Source of the DNA: an uncultured Oscillospiraceae bacterium
GTDB lineage: Bacteria; Bacillota; Clostridia; Oscillospirales; Oscillospiraceae
Length of the DNA: 64,000 nucleotides
Direction: 5' to 3'
Assembly: GCA_947627325.1 (NCBI GenBank)
Contig: CANQVO010000004.1
Coordinates: 1-64,000, forward strand
Shown here: positions 8,244 through 16,179 of the stretch, in pieces
Layout: every line of letters begins with the position of its first letter
How positions within the stretch are numbered: the first letter of the stretch is position 1
Program-made: the position numbers and the translations under genes
The notes under the pieces: model-generated
What the model was told of the DNA's origin: nothing
The model's input: the letters and a program-made list of their open reading frames with translations, nothing else
Database searches by the model: none

Positions 8244-8747
8244 ATGCGAAAAAGCCCCAGCCTGCGGATCTATCTGCGTATGGTACAGCCCCTGCTGGAC
8301 ACCCGGGAGGTCCAGTCCATGGGCCAGTGGAACCACCACTTCGGCGTCACCACCTATGAACACTCCCTCTTTGTCTCCTACGTGGCCTTCCGCCTCGCCC
8401 GGCGGCTGGGCCTGGACCCCTACGCCGCCGCCCGGGCGGGCCTGCTCCACGACCTCTACTTATACAGCCCCTACCGCAAGGACGCCCACCCGGGCAACCA
8501 GTGCTTCTACCACCCCATCGCCGCCCTGGAAAACGCCAAGGCCCTGGTGCCCGACCTGACGGAGGAGGAGCAGAACAGCATCCTCTCCCATATGTGGCCC
8601 CTGGCCTACCACGCCCCCCGGTGCTCCCTGGCGGTGGTCGTCGGCCTGGCCGACAAGCTCTGCGCCATGCTGGAGATCTGCAAGATCTACCACCTGATGC
8701 GGGTCCGGGACGTGATGCCCGCCTCCTCCTACGTGGTGGTGGAGTGA
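8244..8747 (+). CDS. HD-domain phosphohydrolase-like protein
   Basis: The 167-residue protein carries an HD metal-binding pattern: the first His in TTYEHSLFVSYVAFRLA, then the doublet in RAGLLHDLYLYSP, a later His in FYHPIAALENA, and an Asp in VVVGLADKLCA. These residues usually bind divalent metals in small phosphohydrolases. The substrate cannot be told from sequence. The ATG at 8244 is chosen because of the adjacent AGGAGGT; an upstream in-frame ATG at 8169 overlaps the promoter. It is monocistronic in appearance. Confidence 0.8.
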   Translation: MRKSPSLRIYLRMVQPLLDTREVQSMGQWNHHFGVTTYEHSLFVSYVAFRLARRLGLDPYAAARAGLLHDLYLYSPYRKDAHPGNQCFYHPIAALENAKALVPDLTEEEQNSILSHMWPLAYHAPRCSLAVVVGLADKLCAMLEICKIYHLMRVRDVMPASSYVVVE

Positions 8748-8865
8748 CCCGCCGGGAAACGGGGCGTTTATAAATTTCCCACCTCTTGCCGACGGCCTTC
8801 CCCTTCTTTCTCCCTGCAAATGGGGTAGAATTTCCCCATACTACAAGGAAAGGAAGGGGTTTTTC

Positions 8866-9654
8866 ATGGCCCTTCGCAAGCAGACCGGGCGGGTGCTGTC
8901 CCTCCCGGTGGAGGACATCTCCCCCAACCCCAACCAGCCCCGCACCAGCTTCTCCCCCCAGGCCCTCAGCGAGCTGGCCGACTCCATCGCCGTCCACGGG
9001 GTGCTCCAGCCCCTCACCGTCCGGCAGACGGAGGAGGGCTGGCAGCTGGTCAGCGGGGAGCGGCGGCTCCGGGCGGCACGGCTGGCGGGGCTGGACCGGG
9101 TGCCCTGCCTGGTGGCCCAGGTGGACCAGGAGGAGAGCGCGGTGCTGGCCCTGGTGGAAAACCTCCAGCGCCGGGACCTGGACTTCCTGGACGAGGCCCT
9201 GGCCCTCAGTCAGCTCACCGCCACCTACCGCATGACCCAGGAGGAGGTGGCCCGGCGGCTGGGCAAGAGCCAGAGCGCCGTGGCCAACAAGCTCCGCCTC
9301 CTCCGCCTGGCCCCCGACGCGTTGTCCCTTCTCCGCTCCCAGGGCTTTTCCGAGCGCCACGCCCGGGCCCTCCTCCGCCTGCCGGAGGAGGAGCGCCAGA
9401 TCCGGGCGGCCCAATATATTGTAGCTCACGACCTGACCGTCCGGGCCACGGAACAATATATTGACAGCCTCCTCTCCCCCAAGACCGCCCCCCGCAAGCC
9501 CCGGTTCATCCTCCGGGACGTGGGGATCTTCCTGAACTCCCTGACCAAAAACCTGAAGCTGGTCCAGTCCGCCGGCATCCCCGCCCGGTGCCGCCGGGAG
9601 GAGGACGAGGAGGAGATCCGCCTGACCATCACCCTGCCCAAGCACTCCGCCTGA
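8866..9654 (+). CDS. noc: Nucleoid occlusion protein Noc (ParB family)
   Basis: Noc is a 262-residue ParB-like CTPase that binds DNA sites and prevents septation over the nucleoid. The sequence has the ParB box (ISPNPNQPRTSF), the CTP-binding GERRLRAARLAGL, ENLQRRDLDFLDEA, and a helix-turn-helix in MTQEEVARRLGKSQSAVANKLRLLRL. The N-terminus MALRKQTGRVLSLPVEDI is Noc-like, and the gene precedes parA-parB, the usual Noc context; a second ParB paralogue is possible. The start follows a purine-rich AAGGAAAGGAAGGGG. A TGGGG-N7-TCCCCA inverted repeat at 8821-8839 could be an operator. Confidence 0.88.
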   Translation: MALRKQTGRVLSLPVEDISPNPNQPRTSFSPQALSELADSIAVHGVLQPLTVRQTEEGWQLVSGERRLRAARLAGLDRVPCLVAQVDQEESAVLALVENLQRRDLDFLDEALALSQLTATYRMTQEEVARRLGKSQSAVANKLRLLRLAPDALSLLRSQGFSERHARALLRLPEEERQIRAAQYIVAHDLTVRATEQYIDSLLSPKTAPRKPRFILRDVGIFLNSLTKNLKLVQSAGIPARCRREEDEEEIRLTITLPKHSA

Positions 9655-9695
9655 TTGCCGGGGAGGCAAGCCCCGGGCCTACATCTTCCGATGGA

Positions 9696-9711
9696 TGTTT
9701 CACGTGGAACA
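9696..9711. promoter_or_regulatory. parS site 1
   Basis: TGTTTCACGTGGAACA differs at one position from the Bacillus parS consensus TGTTTCACGTGAAACA. It lies between noc and parA and is the expected ParB loading site. Confidence 0.9.
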
Positions 9712-9720
9712 ATATCTTGT

Positions 9721-9749
9721 GGCCGCCCCCGCCGGGCGGCCGCTTTTTT
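9721..9749 (+). terminator. Intrinsic terminator after noc
   Basis: GGCCGCCC pairs with GGGCGGCC, followed by GC and a run of six T. It separates noc from the parA promoter. Confidence 0.8.
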
Positions 9750-9770
9750 GCCCCAATTTGAAAAAAGCGG

Positions 9771-9799
9771 TTGAAATCCCAGGGCCTACCTTATATAAT
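9771..9799 (+). promoter_or_regulatory. Promoter of parA-parB
   Basis: TTGAAA (9771-9776), 17 bp, TATAAT (9794-9799). It is close to consensus and lies 43 bp before the parA start. Confidence 0.85.
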
Positions 9800-9842
9800 A
9801 GGAATGGTATGTCCATATTACAGAAAAAGGCAGGTACGGCAC

Positions 9843-10601
9843 ATGGCAAAGACCATCGCGATCGTCAACCAGAAGGGCGGCGTGGGCAAGACCACCACCT
9901 GCGTCAACCTGGCCGCCGCCCTCCACGGCCTGGGCAAGCGGGTGCTGGTGTGCGATTTTGACCCCCAAGGCAACGCCACCTCCGGCTTCGGGGTGGACAA
10001 GTCCACCCTCTCCCCCTCCATCTACGAGGTGCTCATCGGCGGCGCCGACGTGAAGAAGGCCGTGGTCTCCACCCAGTGGGCGGACGTGATCGGCTCCAAC
10101 AAGTCCCTGGCCGGGGCCACGGTGGAGCTCATCGGCATGGACCACCGGGAGCATCTGCTCAAGCAGGCCCTGGACCAGCTGGCGGCGGACTACGACTACA
10201 TCCTCATCGACTGCCCCCCCTCCCTGGAACTGCTCACCCTGAACGCCCTGTGCGCCGCCCGGTACATCCTGGTGCCCGTCCAGTGTGAGTACTACGCCCT
10301 GGAGGGGCTATCCGATCTGCTGACCACCGTGCGGATCGTCAAGCGGCAGCTGAACCCCAGCCTGGAGCTGATGGGGGTCATCCTCACCATGTACGACGGG
10401 CGGACCAACCTCTCCATGCAGGTGGCGGAGGAGGTCAAGCGCCACTTCCCCGGCAAGGTCTACGCCTCGGTGATTCCCCGGAACGTCCGGCTATCCGAGG
10501 CGCCCAGCCACGGCAAGCCCGTCCTGGCCTACGACCCCTGGAGCCGGGGGACGGAGGCGTACAAGGCCCTGGCGGAGGAATTTGTGAAGAAGGCGAATTG
10601 A
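9843..10601 (+). CDS. parA: Chromosome partitioning ATPase ParA (Soj)
   Basis: ParA is the 252-residue Walker-type ATPase that works with ParB-parS in origin segregation and regulates DnaA. The sequence begins MAKTIAIVNQKGGVGKTTT with the deviant Walker A, followed by CDFDPQGNAT and DCPPSLELLTLNAL. It ends with the typical PRNVRLSEAPSHGKPV and YDPWSRG. The frame is open upstream to 9771, but that stretch contains the promoter, so the ATG at 9843 is taken; its ribosome-binding site (GGCAGG) is weak. It is followed after two bases by parS site 2 and then parB. Confidence 0.95.
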   Translation: MAKTIAIVNQKGGVGKTTTCVNLAAALHGLGKRVLVCDFDPQGNATSGFGVDKSTLSPSIYEVLIGGADVKKAVVSTQWADVIGSNKSLAGATVELIGMDHREHLLKQALDQLAADYDYILIDCPPSLELLTLNALCAARYILVPVQCEYYALEGLSDLLTTVRIVKRQLNPSLELMGVILTMYDGRTNLSMQVAEEVKRHFPGKVYASVIPRNVRLSEAPSHGKPVLAYDPWSRGTEAYKALAEEFVKKAN

Positions 10602-10603
10602 GA

Positions 10604-10619
10604 TGTTCCACGTGGAACA
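10604..10619. promoter_or_regulatory. parS site 2
   Basis: TGTTCCACGTGGAACA is a perfect 16-bp palindrome of the parS family, placed in the 38-bp gap between parA and parB. Confidence 0.9.
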
Positions 10620-10639
10620 CACAGAAAGGAAAGATCAGC

Positions 10640-11524
10640 ATGGCAAGTAAAGAGCGCGGCCTGGGCAAGGGCCTGGGCGCGTTGATGGGGGACGCGGTGT
10701 ACGCCGAGGAACAGTCGGGCAGTCAGACCACCCTCCCCATCTCCCAGATCCAGCCGGGGATGAAACAGCCCCGGAAGAAGTTCGACGCCGAGGCCATCGC
10801 CGAGCTGGCCGAGTCCATCCGGGAACACGGCCTGATCCAGCCCATCACCGTCCGGCGGCTGGGGTCGGGGTACTACCAGATCATCGCCGGGGAGCGCCGC
10901 TGGCGGGCGGCCAAGGAGGCGGGCCTGGGCGAGGTGCCGGTGAACATCATCGAGGCGGACGACAAGAAGGTCATGGAGCTGGGCCTGATCGAAAACCTCC
11001 AGCGGGAGGACCTGAACCCCATGGAGGAGGCCAACGGCTACCGGGCGCTGATGGAGGAATACGGCCTGACCCAGGACGAGGTGGCCCAGCGCATGGGCAA
11101 GTCCCGCCCCGCCATCGCCAACGCCCTGCGGCTGTTGGCCCTGCCCGACGCGGTGCGCTTTCTGCTGGAGGAGGGCAAGCTCTCCGCCGGCCACGCCAAG
11201 GCCATCCTGGCCGCCCCCGGCGGGCAGGCGCAGAAGAAGCTGGCCCAGCGGGTGGTGGACGAGGGGCTGTCCGTCCGGGAGACGGAGGCCCTGGCCAAGC
11301 GCCTGTCCAAGCCCGCCAAGGAAAAAAAGGAGCCTCCGGAGACGGACCCCCGGGAGGATTTCGCCCTCTACTATAAGGACCTCTCCCAGCAGCTCTCCCA
11401 GCGGTTTGGCCGGAAGGTGTCCTTCCAGCCGGGGAAGAAAAAGAGCCTGCTGACCATGGAGTACTACGACCTGGACGACCTGGAGAACCTGCTGGAGCGT
11501 CTGAGAGGGGGGGAGGACTTGTGA
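10640..11524 (+). CDS. parB: Chromosome partitioning protein ParB (Spo0J)
   Basis: ParB is the 294-residue CTPase clamp that loads at parS and spreads for SMC loading and segregation. Visible features are the N-terminal RGLGKGLGALMGD segment that stimulates ParA, the ParB box PGMKQPRKKFD, the CTP-binding AGERRWRAAKEAGL, ENLQREDLNPMEEANGY, the helix-turn-helix in LTQDEVAQRMGKSRPAIANALRLL, and the C-terminal dimerisation region. The ATG at 10640 follows AAAGGAAAG. The stop overlaps the GTG start of the next gene (GTGA), which implies translational coupling. Confidence 0.96.
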   Translation: MASKERGLGKGLGALMGDAVYAEEQSGSQTTLPISQIQPGMKQPRKKFDAEAIAELAESIREHGLIQPITVRRLGSGYYQIIAGERRWRAAKEAGLGEVPVNIIEADDKKVMELGLIENLQREDLNPMEEANGYRALMEEYGLTQDEVAQRMGKSRPAIANALRLLALPDAVRFLLEEGKLSAGHAKAILAAPGGQAQKKLAQRVVDEGLSVRETEALAKRLSKPAKEKKEPPETDPREDFALYYKDLSQQLSQRFGRKVSFQPGKKKSLLTMEYYDLDDLENLLERLRGGEDL

Positions 11525-12075
11525 GCCACCGCCGTCCCAACCCGGAGGAGGCCGCCCACCTCCAATACGAGACGGAGCACACCGACCCCGGCCGGGGCAA
11601 GTCGGTCCTGCCCTACATGGTCATCCTCGTTGCCGCCGCCTTTCTCCTGCTGTTGATGGCCCTGCTGATGCAGCGGCGGCAGAGCGCCCAGGCCACCACC
11701 GACGCGCTGCGGCAGTCCTCCTCGGCGGTGGAGTCCATCCAGAATCTGCTGGACGAAAACGCCCAACTCCGGGAGGAGAGCGAGGCGCTGGAAGAGCGGG
11801 TGGCGGCGCTGGAAAAACAGCTGAGCGACGCGGAGGCCGCCGGCGCGGCGGCGCGGAGCCAGGCCGACGGGGCCGCCAAGGCGATGGGCTACTTCTGGCA
11901 GATCAACGAGGCATACGTGCGCCAGCGGTATTCCCTCTGCCGGGAGTTGATCGGGCAATTCGAGGCCGACCCGGACAGCGGCCCCGCCGCCCTGCCCCAG
12001 GAGCCCTACCCCGCCGACAACGACCGCTTCTCCCCCGCGGAGCGGTACCAGGAGATCTACAACGCCCTATATTAA
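11521..12075 (+). CDS. Hypothetical membrane-anchored coiled-coil protein, coupled to parB
   Basis: The 184-residue product has a short cytoplasmic N-terminus, one strong membrane segment (about residues 29-49, VLPYMVILVAAAFLLLLMALL) and a heptad-rich coiled coil (about 58-115, with LREESEALEERVAALEKQLSDAEAA). A small C-terminal domain contains the motif MGYFWQINEAYVRQRYSLCRELI. The GTG start overlaps the parB stop codon. I do not recognise a named family. Its single-pass plus coiled-coil layout and coupling to parB suggest a role near segregation or division, but this is inference only. The gene ends just before a parS-like site and serS. Confidence 0.8.
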   Translation: MSHRRPNPEEAAHLQYETEHTDPGRGKSVLPYMVILVAAAFLLLLMALLMQRRQSAQATTDALRQSSSAVESIQNLLDENAQLREESEALEERVAALEKQLSDAEAAGAAARSQADGAAKAMGYFWQINEAYVRQRYSLCRELIGQFEADPDSGPAALPQEPYPADNDRFSPAERYQEIYNALY

Positions 12076-12076
12076 T

Positions 12077-12092
12077 TGTTTCATGGGAAACA
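12077..12092. promoter_or_regulatory. Degenerate parS-like site 3
   Basis: TGTTTCATGGGAAACA keeps both TGTTTC/GAAACA half-sites of parS but has TG-G in place of CG-T at the centre. It lies in the 33-bp gap before serS. Given two true parS sites within 2.4 kb it may still bind ParB, or Noc. Confidence 0.5.
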
Positions 12093-12108
12093 AAAGGAGA
12101 TATGAACT

Positions 12109-13416
12109 ATGCTAGACATCCGCTTTATCCGTGAAAACCCCGAGGTCGTGAAGGAGAACATCCGCAAGAAGTTCCAGGAGGAGAAGCTGCCCCTGGTGGA
12201 CCAGGTCATCGCCCTGGACGAGGAGAACCGGGCCGCCATGAGCGAGGCAAACGACCTCCGGGCCGCCCGGAACCAGCTGTCCAAGCAGGTGGGGATGCTC
12301 ATGGGTCAGGCCAAGAAGGACCCCTCCAAGCTGGCGGAGGCGGAGGCGGCCAAGGCCCAGGTGAAGGCCAACGCCGACCGGCTGGCCGCCCTGGAGGCCA
12401 AGGAGACGGAGCTGGCCGAGAAGATCCGCAAGATCCTGCTGGTCATCCCCCAGATCATCGACCCCTCCGTCCCCATCGGCCCGGACGACTCCGCCAACGT
12501 GGAGGTGGAGCGGTTCGGCGAGCCCGCCGTGCCCGACTTCGAGGTGCCCTACCACACCGATATCATGGCCTCCTTTGACGGCATCGACCTGGACGCCGCC
12601 GGGCGGGTGTCCGGCGCGGGGTTCTACTATCTGCTGGGGGATATCGCCCGCCTCCACGAGGCGGTGCTGGCCTACGGCCGGGACTTTATGATCGGCAAGG
12701 GCTTTACCTACTGCATCCCCCCCTTCATGATCCACGGCAACGTGGTGGAGGGGGTCATGAGCCAGACCGACATGGACGGGATGATGTACAAGATCGAGGG
12801 GGAGGACCTCTATCTGATCGGCACCAGCGAGCACTCCATGATCGGCCGCTTCATCGACCAGATCCTCCCCGAGGCCGCCCTGCCCCAGACCCTCACCTCC
12901 TACTCCCCCTGCTTCCGCAAGGAGAAGGGCTCCCACGGCATCGAGGAGCGGGGGGTCTACCGCATCCACCAGTTCGAGAAGCAGGAGATGATCGTGGTCT
13001 GCAAGCCGGAGGACTCCATGGCGTGGTACGACAAGATGTGGCGCTACTCCGTGGAGCTGTTCCGCAGTATGGACATCCCCGTGCGGCAGCTGGAGTGCTG
13101 TTCCGGCGACCTGGCCGATCTGAAGGTAAAATCCTGCGACATTGAGGCCTGGTCCCCCCGGCAGAAGAAGTACTTTGAGGTCTGCTCCTGCTCCAACCTG
13201 GGGGACGCCCAGGCCCGGCGGCTGAAGATCCGCTTCAAGGGAGAGGACGGCAAGATCCAGCTGGCCCACACCCTGAACAACACCTGCGTGGCGCCCCCCC
13301 GGATGCTCATCGCCCTGCTGGAGAACAACCTCCAGCCGGACGGCAGCGTGAAGATCCCGGAGGTGCTGTGGCCCTACATGGGCGGCACCCAGGTGCTCAC
13401 GCCCAAGAAGAAGTAA
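12109..13416 (+). CDS. serS: Seryl-tRNA synthetase
   Basis: SerRS charges tRNA-Ser (and tRNA-Sec). The 435-residue protein has the long N-terminal helical arm (about residues 30-100) and the class II core with TSEHSMIGRF, motif 2 FRKEKGSHGIEERGVYRIHQFEKQE and a C-terminal motif 3 (NNTCVAPPRMLIALLENN). Spacing and length are typical. The ATG follows AAAAGGAGAT. The 33-bp upstream gap cannot hold a T-box leader, so expression probably comes from the parAB transcript or a nearby unseen promoter. Confidence 0.96.
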   Translation: MLDIRFIRENPEVVKENIRKKFQEEKLPLVDQVIALDEENRAAMSEANDLRAARNQLSKQVGMLMGQAKKDPSKLAEAEAAKAQVKANADRLAALEAKETELAEKIRKILLVIPQIIDPSVPIGPDDSANVEVERFGEPAVPDFEVPYHTDIMASFDGIDLDAAGRVSGAGFYYLLGDIARLHEAVLAYGRDFMIGKGFTYCIPPFMIHGNVVEGVMSQTDMDGMMYKIEGEDLYLIGTSEHSMIGRFIDQILPEAALPQTLTSYSPCFRKEKGSHGIEERGVYRIHQFEKQEMIVVCKPEDSMAWYDKMWRYSVELFRSMDIPVRQLECCSGDLADLKVKSCDIEAWSPRQKKYFEVCSCSNLGDAQARRLKIRFKGEDGKIQLAHTLNNTCVAPPRMLIALLENNLQPDGSVKIPEVLWPYMGGTQVLTPKKK

Positions 13417-13509
13417 GCCCCCCGCGCCCCTCTCCCCCCTTCCGGGGAGACGGCGGGGCGGGGATCGACCGGCTGACCCGGAAAAATTTCACATCGGAGG
13501 TATACAAAA

Positions 13510-13932
13510 ATGAAGGAAAAAGGCAAGGGGTTCTTCGGGGAGTTCAAGGAGTTCATCGCCCGGGGGAACGTGATGGACATGGCGGTGGGCGTCATCATCG
13601 GCGGCGCTTTTGGCAAGATCAGCACCTCCCTGGTGAACGACATCATCATGCCCCTCATCTCCCTCCTCACCGGCGGCATCGATTTTACCGCCTGGAAGTG
13701 GGTGCTGAAGGCCGCCGTGGGGGACGCGCCGGAGGTGGCGGTGAACTTCGGCCTCTTCCTGGCCACCATTCTGGACTTTATCATCATCGCCTTCGCCGTG
13801 TTCTGTATGATCAAGGCCATCAACGCCATGCACCGCAAAAAGCCCGAGCCCCCGGCTGAGCCCGCGCCGGAGCCCGAGCCCTCCAACGAGGAAAAACTGC
13901 TGGCCGAGATCCGGGACCTGCTGAAAAAGTGA
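13510..13932 (+). CDS. mscL: Large-conductance mechanosensitive channel MscL
   Basis: MscL forms a homopentameric channel that opens under membrane tension to release solutes in hypo-osmotic shock. The 140-residue protein shows the amphipathic N-terminus and first membrane helix FKEFIARGNVMDMAVGVIIGGAFGKI, a periplasmic loop, a second membrane helix (FGLFLATILDFIIIAFAVFCMI) and a charged C-terminal bundle helix (EEKLLAEIRDLLKK) after a Pro/Glu-rich linker. GGAGG precedes the ATG. Its stop overlaps the next start (TGATG). Confidence 0.96.
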   Translation: MKEKGKGFFGEFKEFIARGNVMDMAVGVIIGGAFGKISTSLVNDIIMPLISLLTGGIDFTAWKWVLKAAVGDAPEVAVNFGLFLATILDFIIIAFAVFCMIKAINAMHRKKPEPPAEPAPEPEPSNEEKLLAEIRDLLKK

Positions 13933-14168
13933 TGGCCCACACCGACGAGACTAAGCCGGAGGACCGGCCCCAGGGCCCGGAGGCCCCGGGCGAGGCCCCG
14001 GTGGTCCGGGACGAGAAGGGCCGCCGCCTCTTTGACGAAAACGGCCAGCCCATCCACTGGGCCACCCGCTACGAGCGGATCGTGGCCCTGGTGCTGGCCC
14101 TGGTGGTCATCGCCATCACCATCGCCTTCGCCTACTCCCTCTCCACCGGCGACCTGATCCGCCGATGA
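13932..14168 (+). CDS. Small single-pass membrane protein
   Basis: A 78-residue protein with an acidic, proline-rich N-terminal half and one membrane segment near the C-terminus (IVALVLALVVIAITIAFAYSL). The ATG at 13932 overlaps the mscL stop, and its own stop overlaps the rsmG start (ATGA), so it is sandwiched by translational coupling. A GTG one codon upstream is a possible alternative start. No family is recognised. The sequence VRDEKGRRLFDENGQPIHW may be a small cytosolic motif. Confidence 0.75.
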   Translation: MAHTDETKPEDRPQGPEAPGEAPVVRDEKGRRLFDENGQPIHWATRYERIVALVLALVVIAITIAFAYSLSTGDLIRR

Positions 14169-14860
14169 GGGCGTTGATCGCCGCCGGGCTGGCGGAGTAT
14201 GGGCTGGACCCTGTAAAGGCGGGAGCCTTGACAGCATACGGGGAACTTCTGCTGGCGGCCAACCGGGTGATGAACCTGACCGCCATCACCGACCCCAACC
14301 AAGTAGCCACCCTCCATATGCTGGACTGCGCCGCCCTGTGCGCCCGCTGGGACCTCCGGGGCCGGCGGCTCATCGACGTGGGCACCGGGGCGGGCTTTCC
14401 CGGTCTGGTGGCCGCCATTTTGGTCCCCGACTGCGCCGTTACCCTCCTTGACCCGCTGGAAAAACGCCTTAATTTTATACAGAGCGTTATCGACGCTCTT
14501 GGCCTTTCCAACGTCACCCTCCTCCACGCCCGGGGGGAGGACGGGGGGCGGGACCCGGCCCTGCGGGAGGCGTTTGACTTCGCCGCCGCCCGGGCGGTGG
14601 CGGACCTGGCGGTGCTGGGGGAGCTGTGCCTGCCCTTCGTGAAGGTGGGCGGGACCTTTCTGGCCATGAAAACGGTGGACAGCCAGGGGGAGCTGGACGC
14701 CGCCAAACCCCTGTTGGGCCAGTTGGGGGGCCGGCCCGGGGCGCCGGTGGACTATGTCATCCCCGGCACGGCGGTGACCCACCGGGTCTGGCCCGTCGCC
14801 AAGGTCGCCCTCACCCCGCCCCAGTTCCCCCGGCGGTGGAACAGAATCAGGAAAAAATAA
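14165..14860 (+). CDS. rsmG: 16S rRNA (guanine-N7) methyltransferase RsmG
   Basis: RsmG (GidB) makes m7G in the 530 loop of 16S rRNA. The 231-residue protein shows NRVMNLTAITDP, the SAM-binding LIDVGTGAGFPGLVAAI, the acidic LLDPLEKRLNFI, and AARAVADLAVLGELCLPFVKVGGTFLAMK. It starts at an ATG overlapping the preceding stop. In most Firmicutes rsmG follows mnmE and mnmG; both are absent here, and khpB, often in that cluster, is 19 kb away. The next gene begins 120 bp downstream behind its own promoter. Confidence 0.95.
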   Translation: MRALIAAGLAEYGLDPVKAGALTAYGELLLAANRVMNLTAITDPNQVATLHMLDCAALCARWDLRGRRLIDVGTGAGFPGLVAAILVPDCAVTLLDPLEKRLNFIQSVIDALGLSNVTLLHARGEDGGRDPALREAFDFAAARAVADLAVLGELCLPFVKVGGTFLAMKTVDSQGELDAAKPLLGQLGGRPGAPVDYVIPGTAVTHRVWPVAKVALTPPQFPRRWNRIRKK

Positions 14861-14893
14861 CCAAATAATCTCCAGAATTTCCAAAAAAATCTG

Positions 14894-14922
14894 TTGCGTC
14901 TCCCTAAAACTTATGATAGAAT
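14894..14922 (+). promoter_or_regulatory. Promoter of the minD-like gene
   Basis: TTGCGT (14894-14899), 17 bp, TAGAAT (14917-14922), in an AT-rich gap. It lies about 58 bp before the start codon. Confidence 0.65.
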
Positions 14923-14980
14923 ACAAAAGGTAATATTTACAATCGGTTCATAGCCGTTTTTGTGGAAGGGGGTGGTCGCC

Positions 14981-15715
14981 ATGCCCGTGTCGGTGGTCGT
15001 CACATCCGGGAAGGGCGGGACTGGCAAGACCGCCTTCACCGGGGCCGTGGGCTCCTGTCTGGCCGCGCTGGGGCAGAAGGTCCTGTGCGTGGATATGGAC
15101 GTGGGCCTGCGGAATCTGGACATCACCCTGGGCATGAGCGACCGGGCGGTGATGGACTTTACCGACGTGCTCTCCGGCCGGTGCGAGCTGGAGCTGGCCG
15201 CCGCGGCCCACCCGGACATCCGGGGCCTCTGCCTGCTCACCGCCCCCACCGCCCTCACCGCCGGGGTGAGCGAGGCGGACATGGCCCGGCTGGTGGCCCT
15301 GGCCAAGGAGCGGTTCGACTATATCCTCATGGACTGCCCCGCCGGGCTGGGGGAGGGCTTCCGGCTGGCGGTGGCGGCGGCGGACCGGGGCGTGGTGGTC
15401 TCCACCACCGACCCCTCCGCCCTCCGGGACGCCCAGCGCACCGTGATGACCCTGACGCCCCGGATGGAGATCCTGCACCTGGTGATGAACCGGGTCCAGC
15501 CCAAGCTGATCCGCAAACTGCGGACCAACATCGACGAGGCCATGAACACCGCCGGGCTCCCCCTGCTGGGGGTGGTGCCGGAGGACCCCCAGGTCACCCT
15601 GGCCGCCGGGAAGGGCCGGCCGCTGATCCTCACCACCCACAAGGGGGCCGCGGTGGCCTATCTGAACATCGCCAAGCGCCTGATGGGGCAGCAGGTGCCG
15701 CTGATGATGAGTTGA
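14981..15715 (+). CDS. MinD-like ATPase without a C-terminal membrane-targeting helix
   Basis: The 244-residue protein follows MinD throughout. It has the deviant Walker A in SGKGGTGKTAFTGAVG, CVDMDVGLRNLDITLGM, the Walker B region YILMDCPAG, and the late segment AYLNIAKRLMGQQVPL. It then stops after three more residues. Bacillus MinD continues about 20 residues into the amphipathic membrane-targeting helix. No minC or minE is near. The start is the ATG at 14981 with GGAAGGGGG upstream; an in-frame ATG at 14960 lies outside the conserved fold. It may be a MinD homologue with another localisation mechanism, or a repurposed ParA/MinD ATPase. Confidence 0.8.
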   Translation: MPVSVVVTSGKGGTGKTAFTGAVGSCLAALGQKVLCVDMDVGLRNLDITLGMSDRAVMDFTDVLSGRCELELAAAAHPDIRGLCLLTAPTALTAGVSEADMARLVALAKERFDYILMDCPAGLGEGFRLAVAAADRGVVVSTTDPSALRDAQRTVMTLTPRMEILHLVMNRVQPKLIRKLRTNIDEAMNTAGLPLLGVVPEDPQVTLAAGKGRPLILTTHKGAAVAYLNIAKRLMGQQVPLMMS

Positions 15716-15754
15716 CGCCCGAACCACCCATTCTATGCGAGGAGGTTGCCGACC

Positions 15755-16171
15755 GTGAATATCGCCATCATGAGTCACGACCAGAAGAAGGAATTGATGG
15801 TCCAGTTCTGCACCGCTTACAGCTTTGTCCTGGCCAAGCACACCCTCTGCGCCACCAGCGCCACGGGGACGGTGGTGGCGGAGGCCACCGGGCTGAAGGT
15901 CCACCTGCTCCTGCCCGGAGACGCCGGCGGCGCCCAGCAGATCGGCGCCCGCATCCCCTATAACGAGATCGACCTGGTCCTCACCTTCTCCGACCCCAAG
16001 ATCAGCATGGAGGACAAGGACCTGCAGTATATTATCAACCTCTGCGACCAGTATAACGTCCCCGTGGCCACCAACCTGGCCACCGCCGAGATGCTCATCC
16101 TGGGCCTGGACCGGGGCGACCTGGACTGGCGCACCGCCATGAACCCCAAGACCGCGCCGTTTATCGTCTGA
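15755..16171 (+). CDS. Methylglyoxal synthase-like protein lacking the catalytic aspartate
   Basis: The 138-residue product is a stand-alone MGS-like domain: NIAIMSHDQKKE, ATSATGTVVAEATGLKVH, AGGAQQIGARI, DLVLTFSDP, NVPVATNLATAEMLI. In methylglyoxal synthase the central motif is GGDQQ with the catalytic Asp; here it is GGAQQ (Ala60). The phosphate-binding ATGTTG is ATSATG, and the His of the PHDPD loop is not evident. Conversion of dihydroxyacetone phosphate to methylglyoxal is therefore doubtful, and a binding or allosteric role is possible. The GTG at 15755 is preferred because GAGGAGG stands nine bases upstream; the TTG at 15746 abuts it. It lies between the MinD-like gene and hisS. Confidence 0.8.
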   Translation: MNIAIMSHDQKKELMVQFCTAYSFVLAKHTLCATSATGTVVAEATGLKVHLLLPGDAGGAQQIGARIPYNEIDLVLTFSDPKISMEDKDLQYIINLCDQYNVPVATNLATAEMLILGLDRGDLDWRTAMNPKTAPFIV

Positions 16172-16179
16172 TTCGTCTG

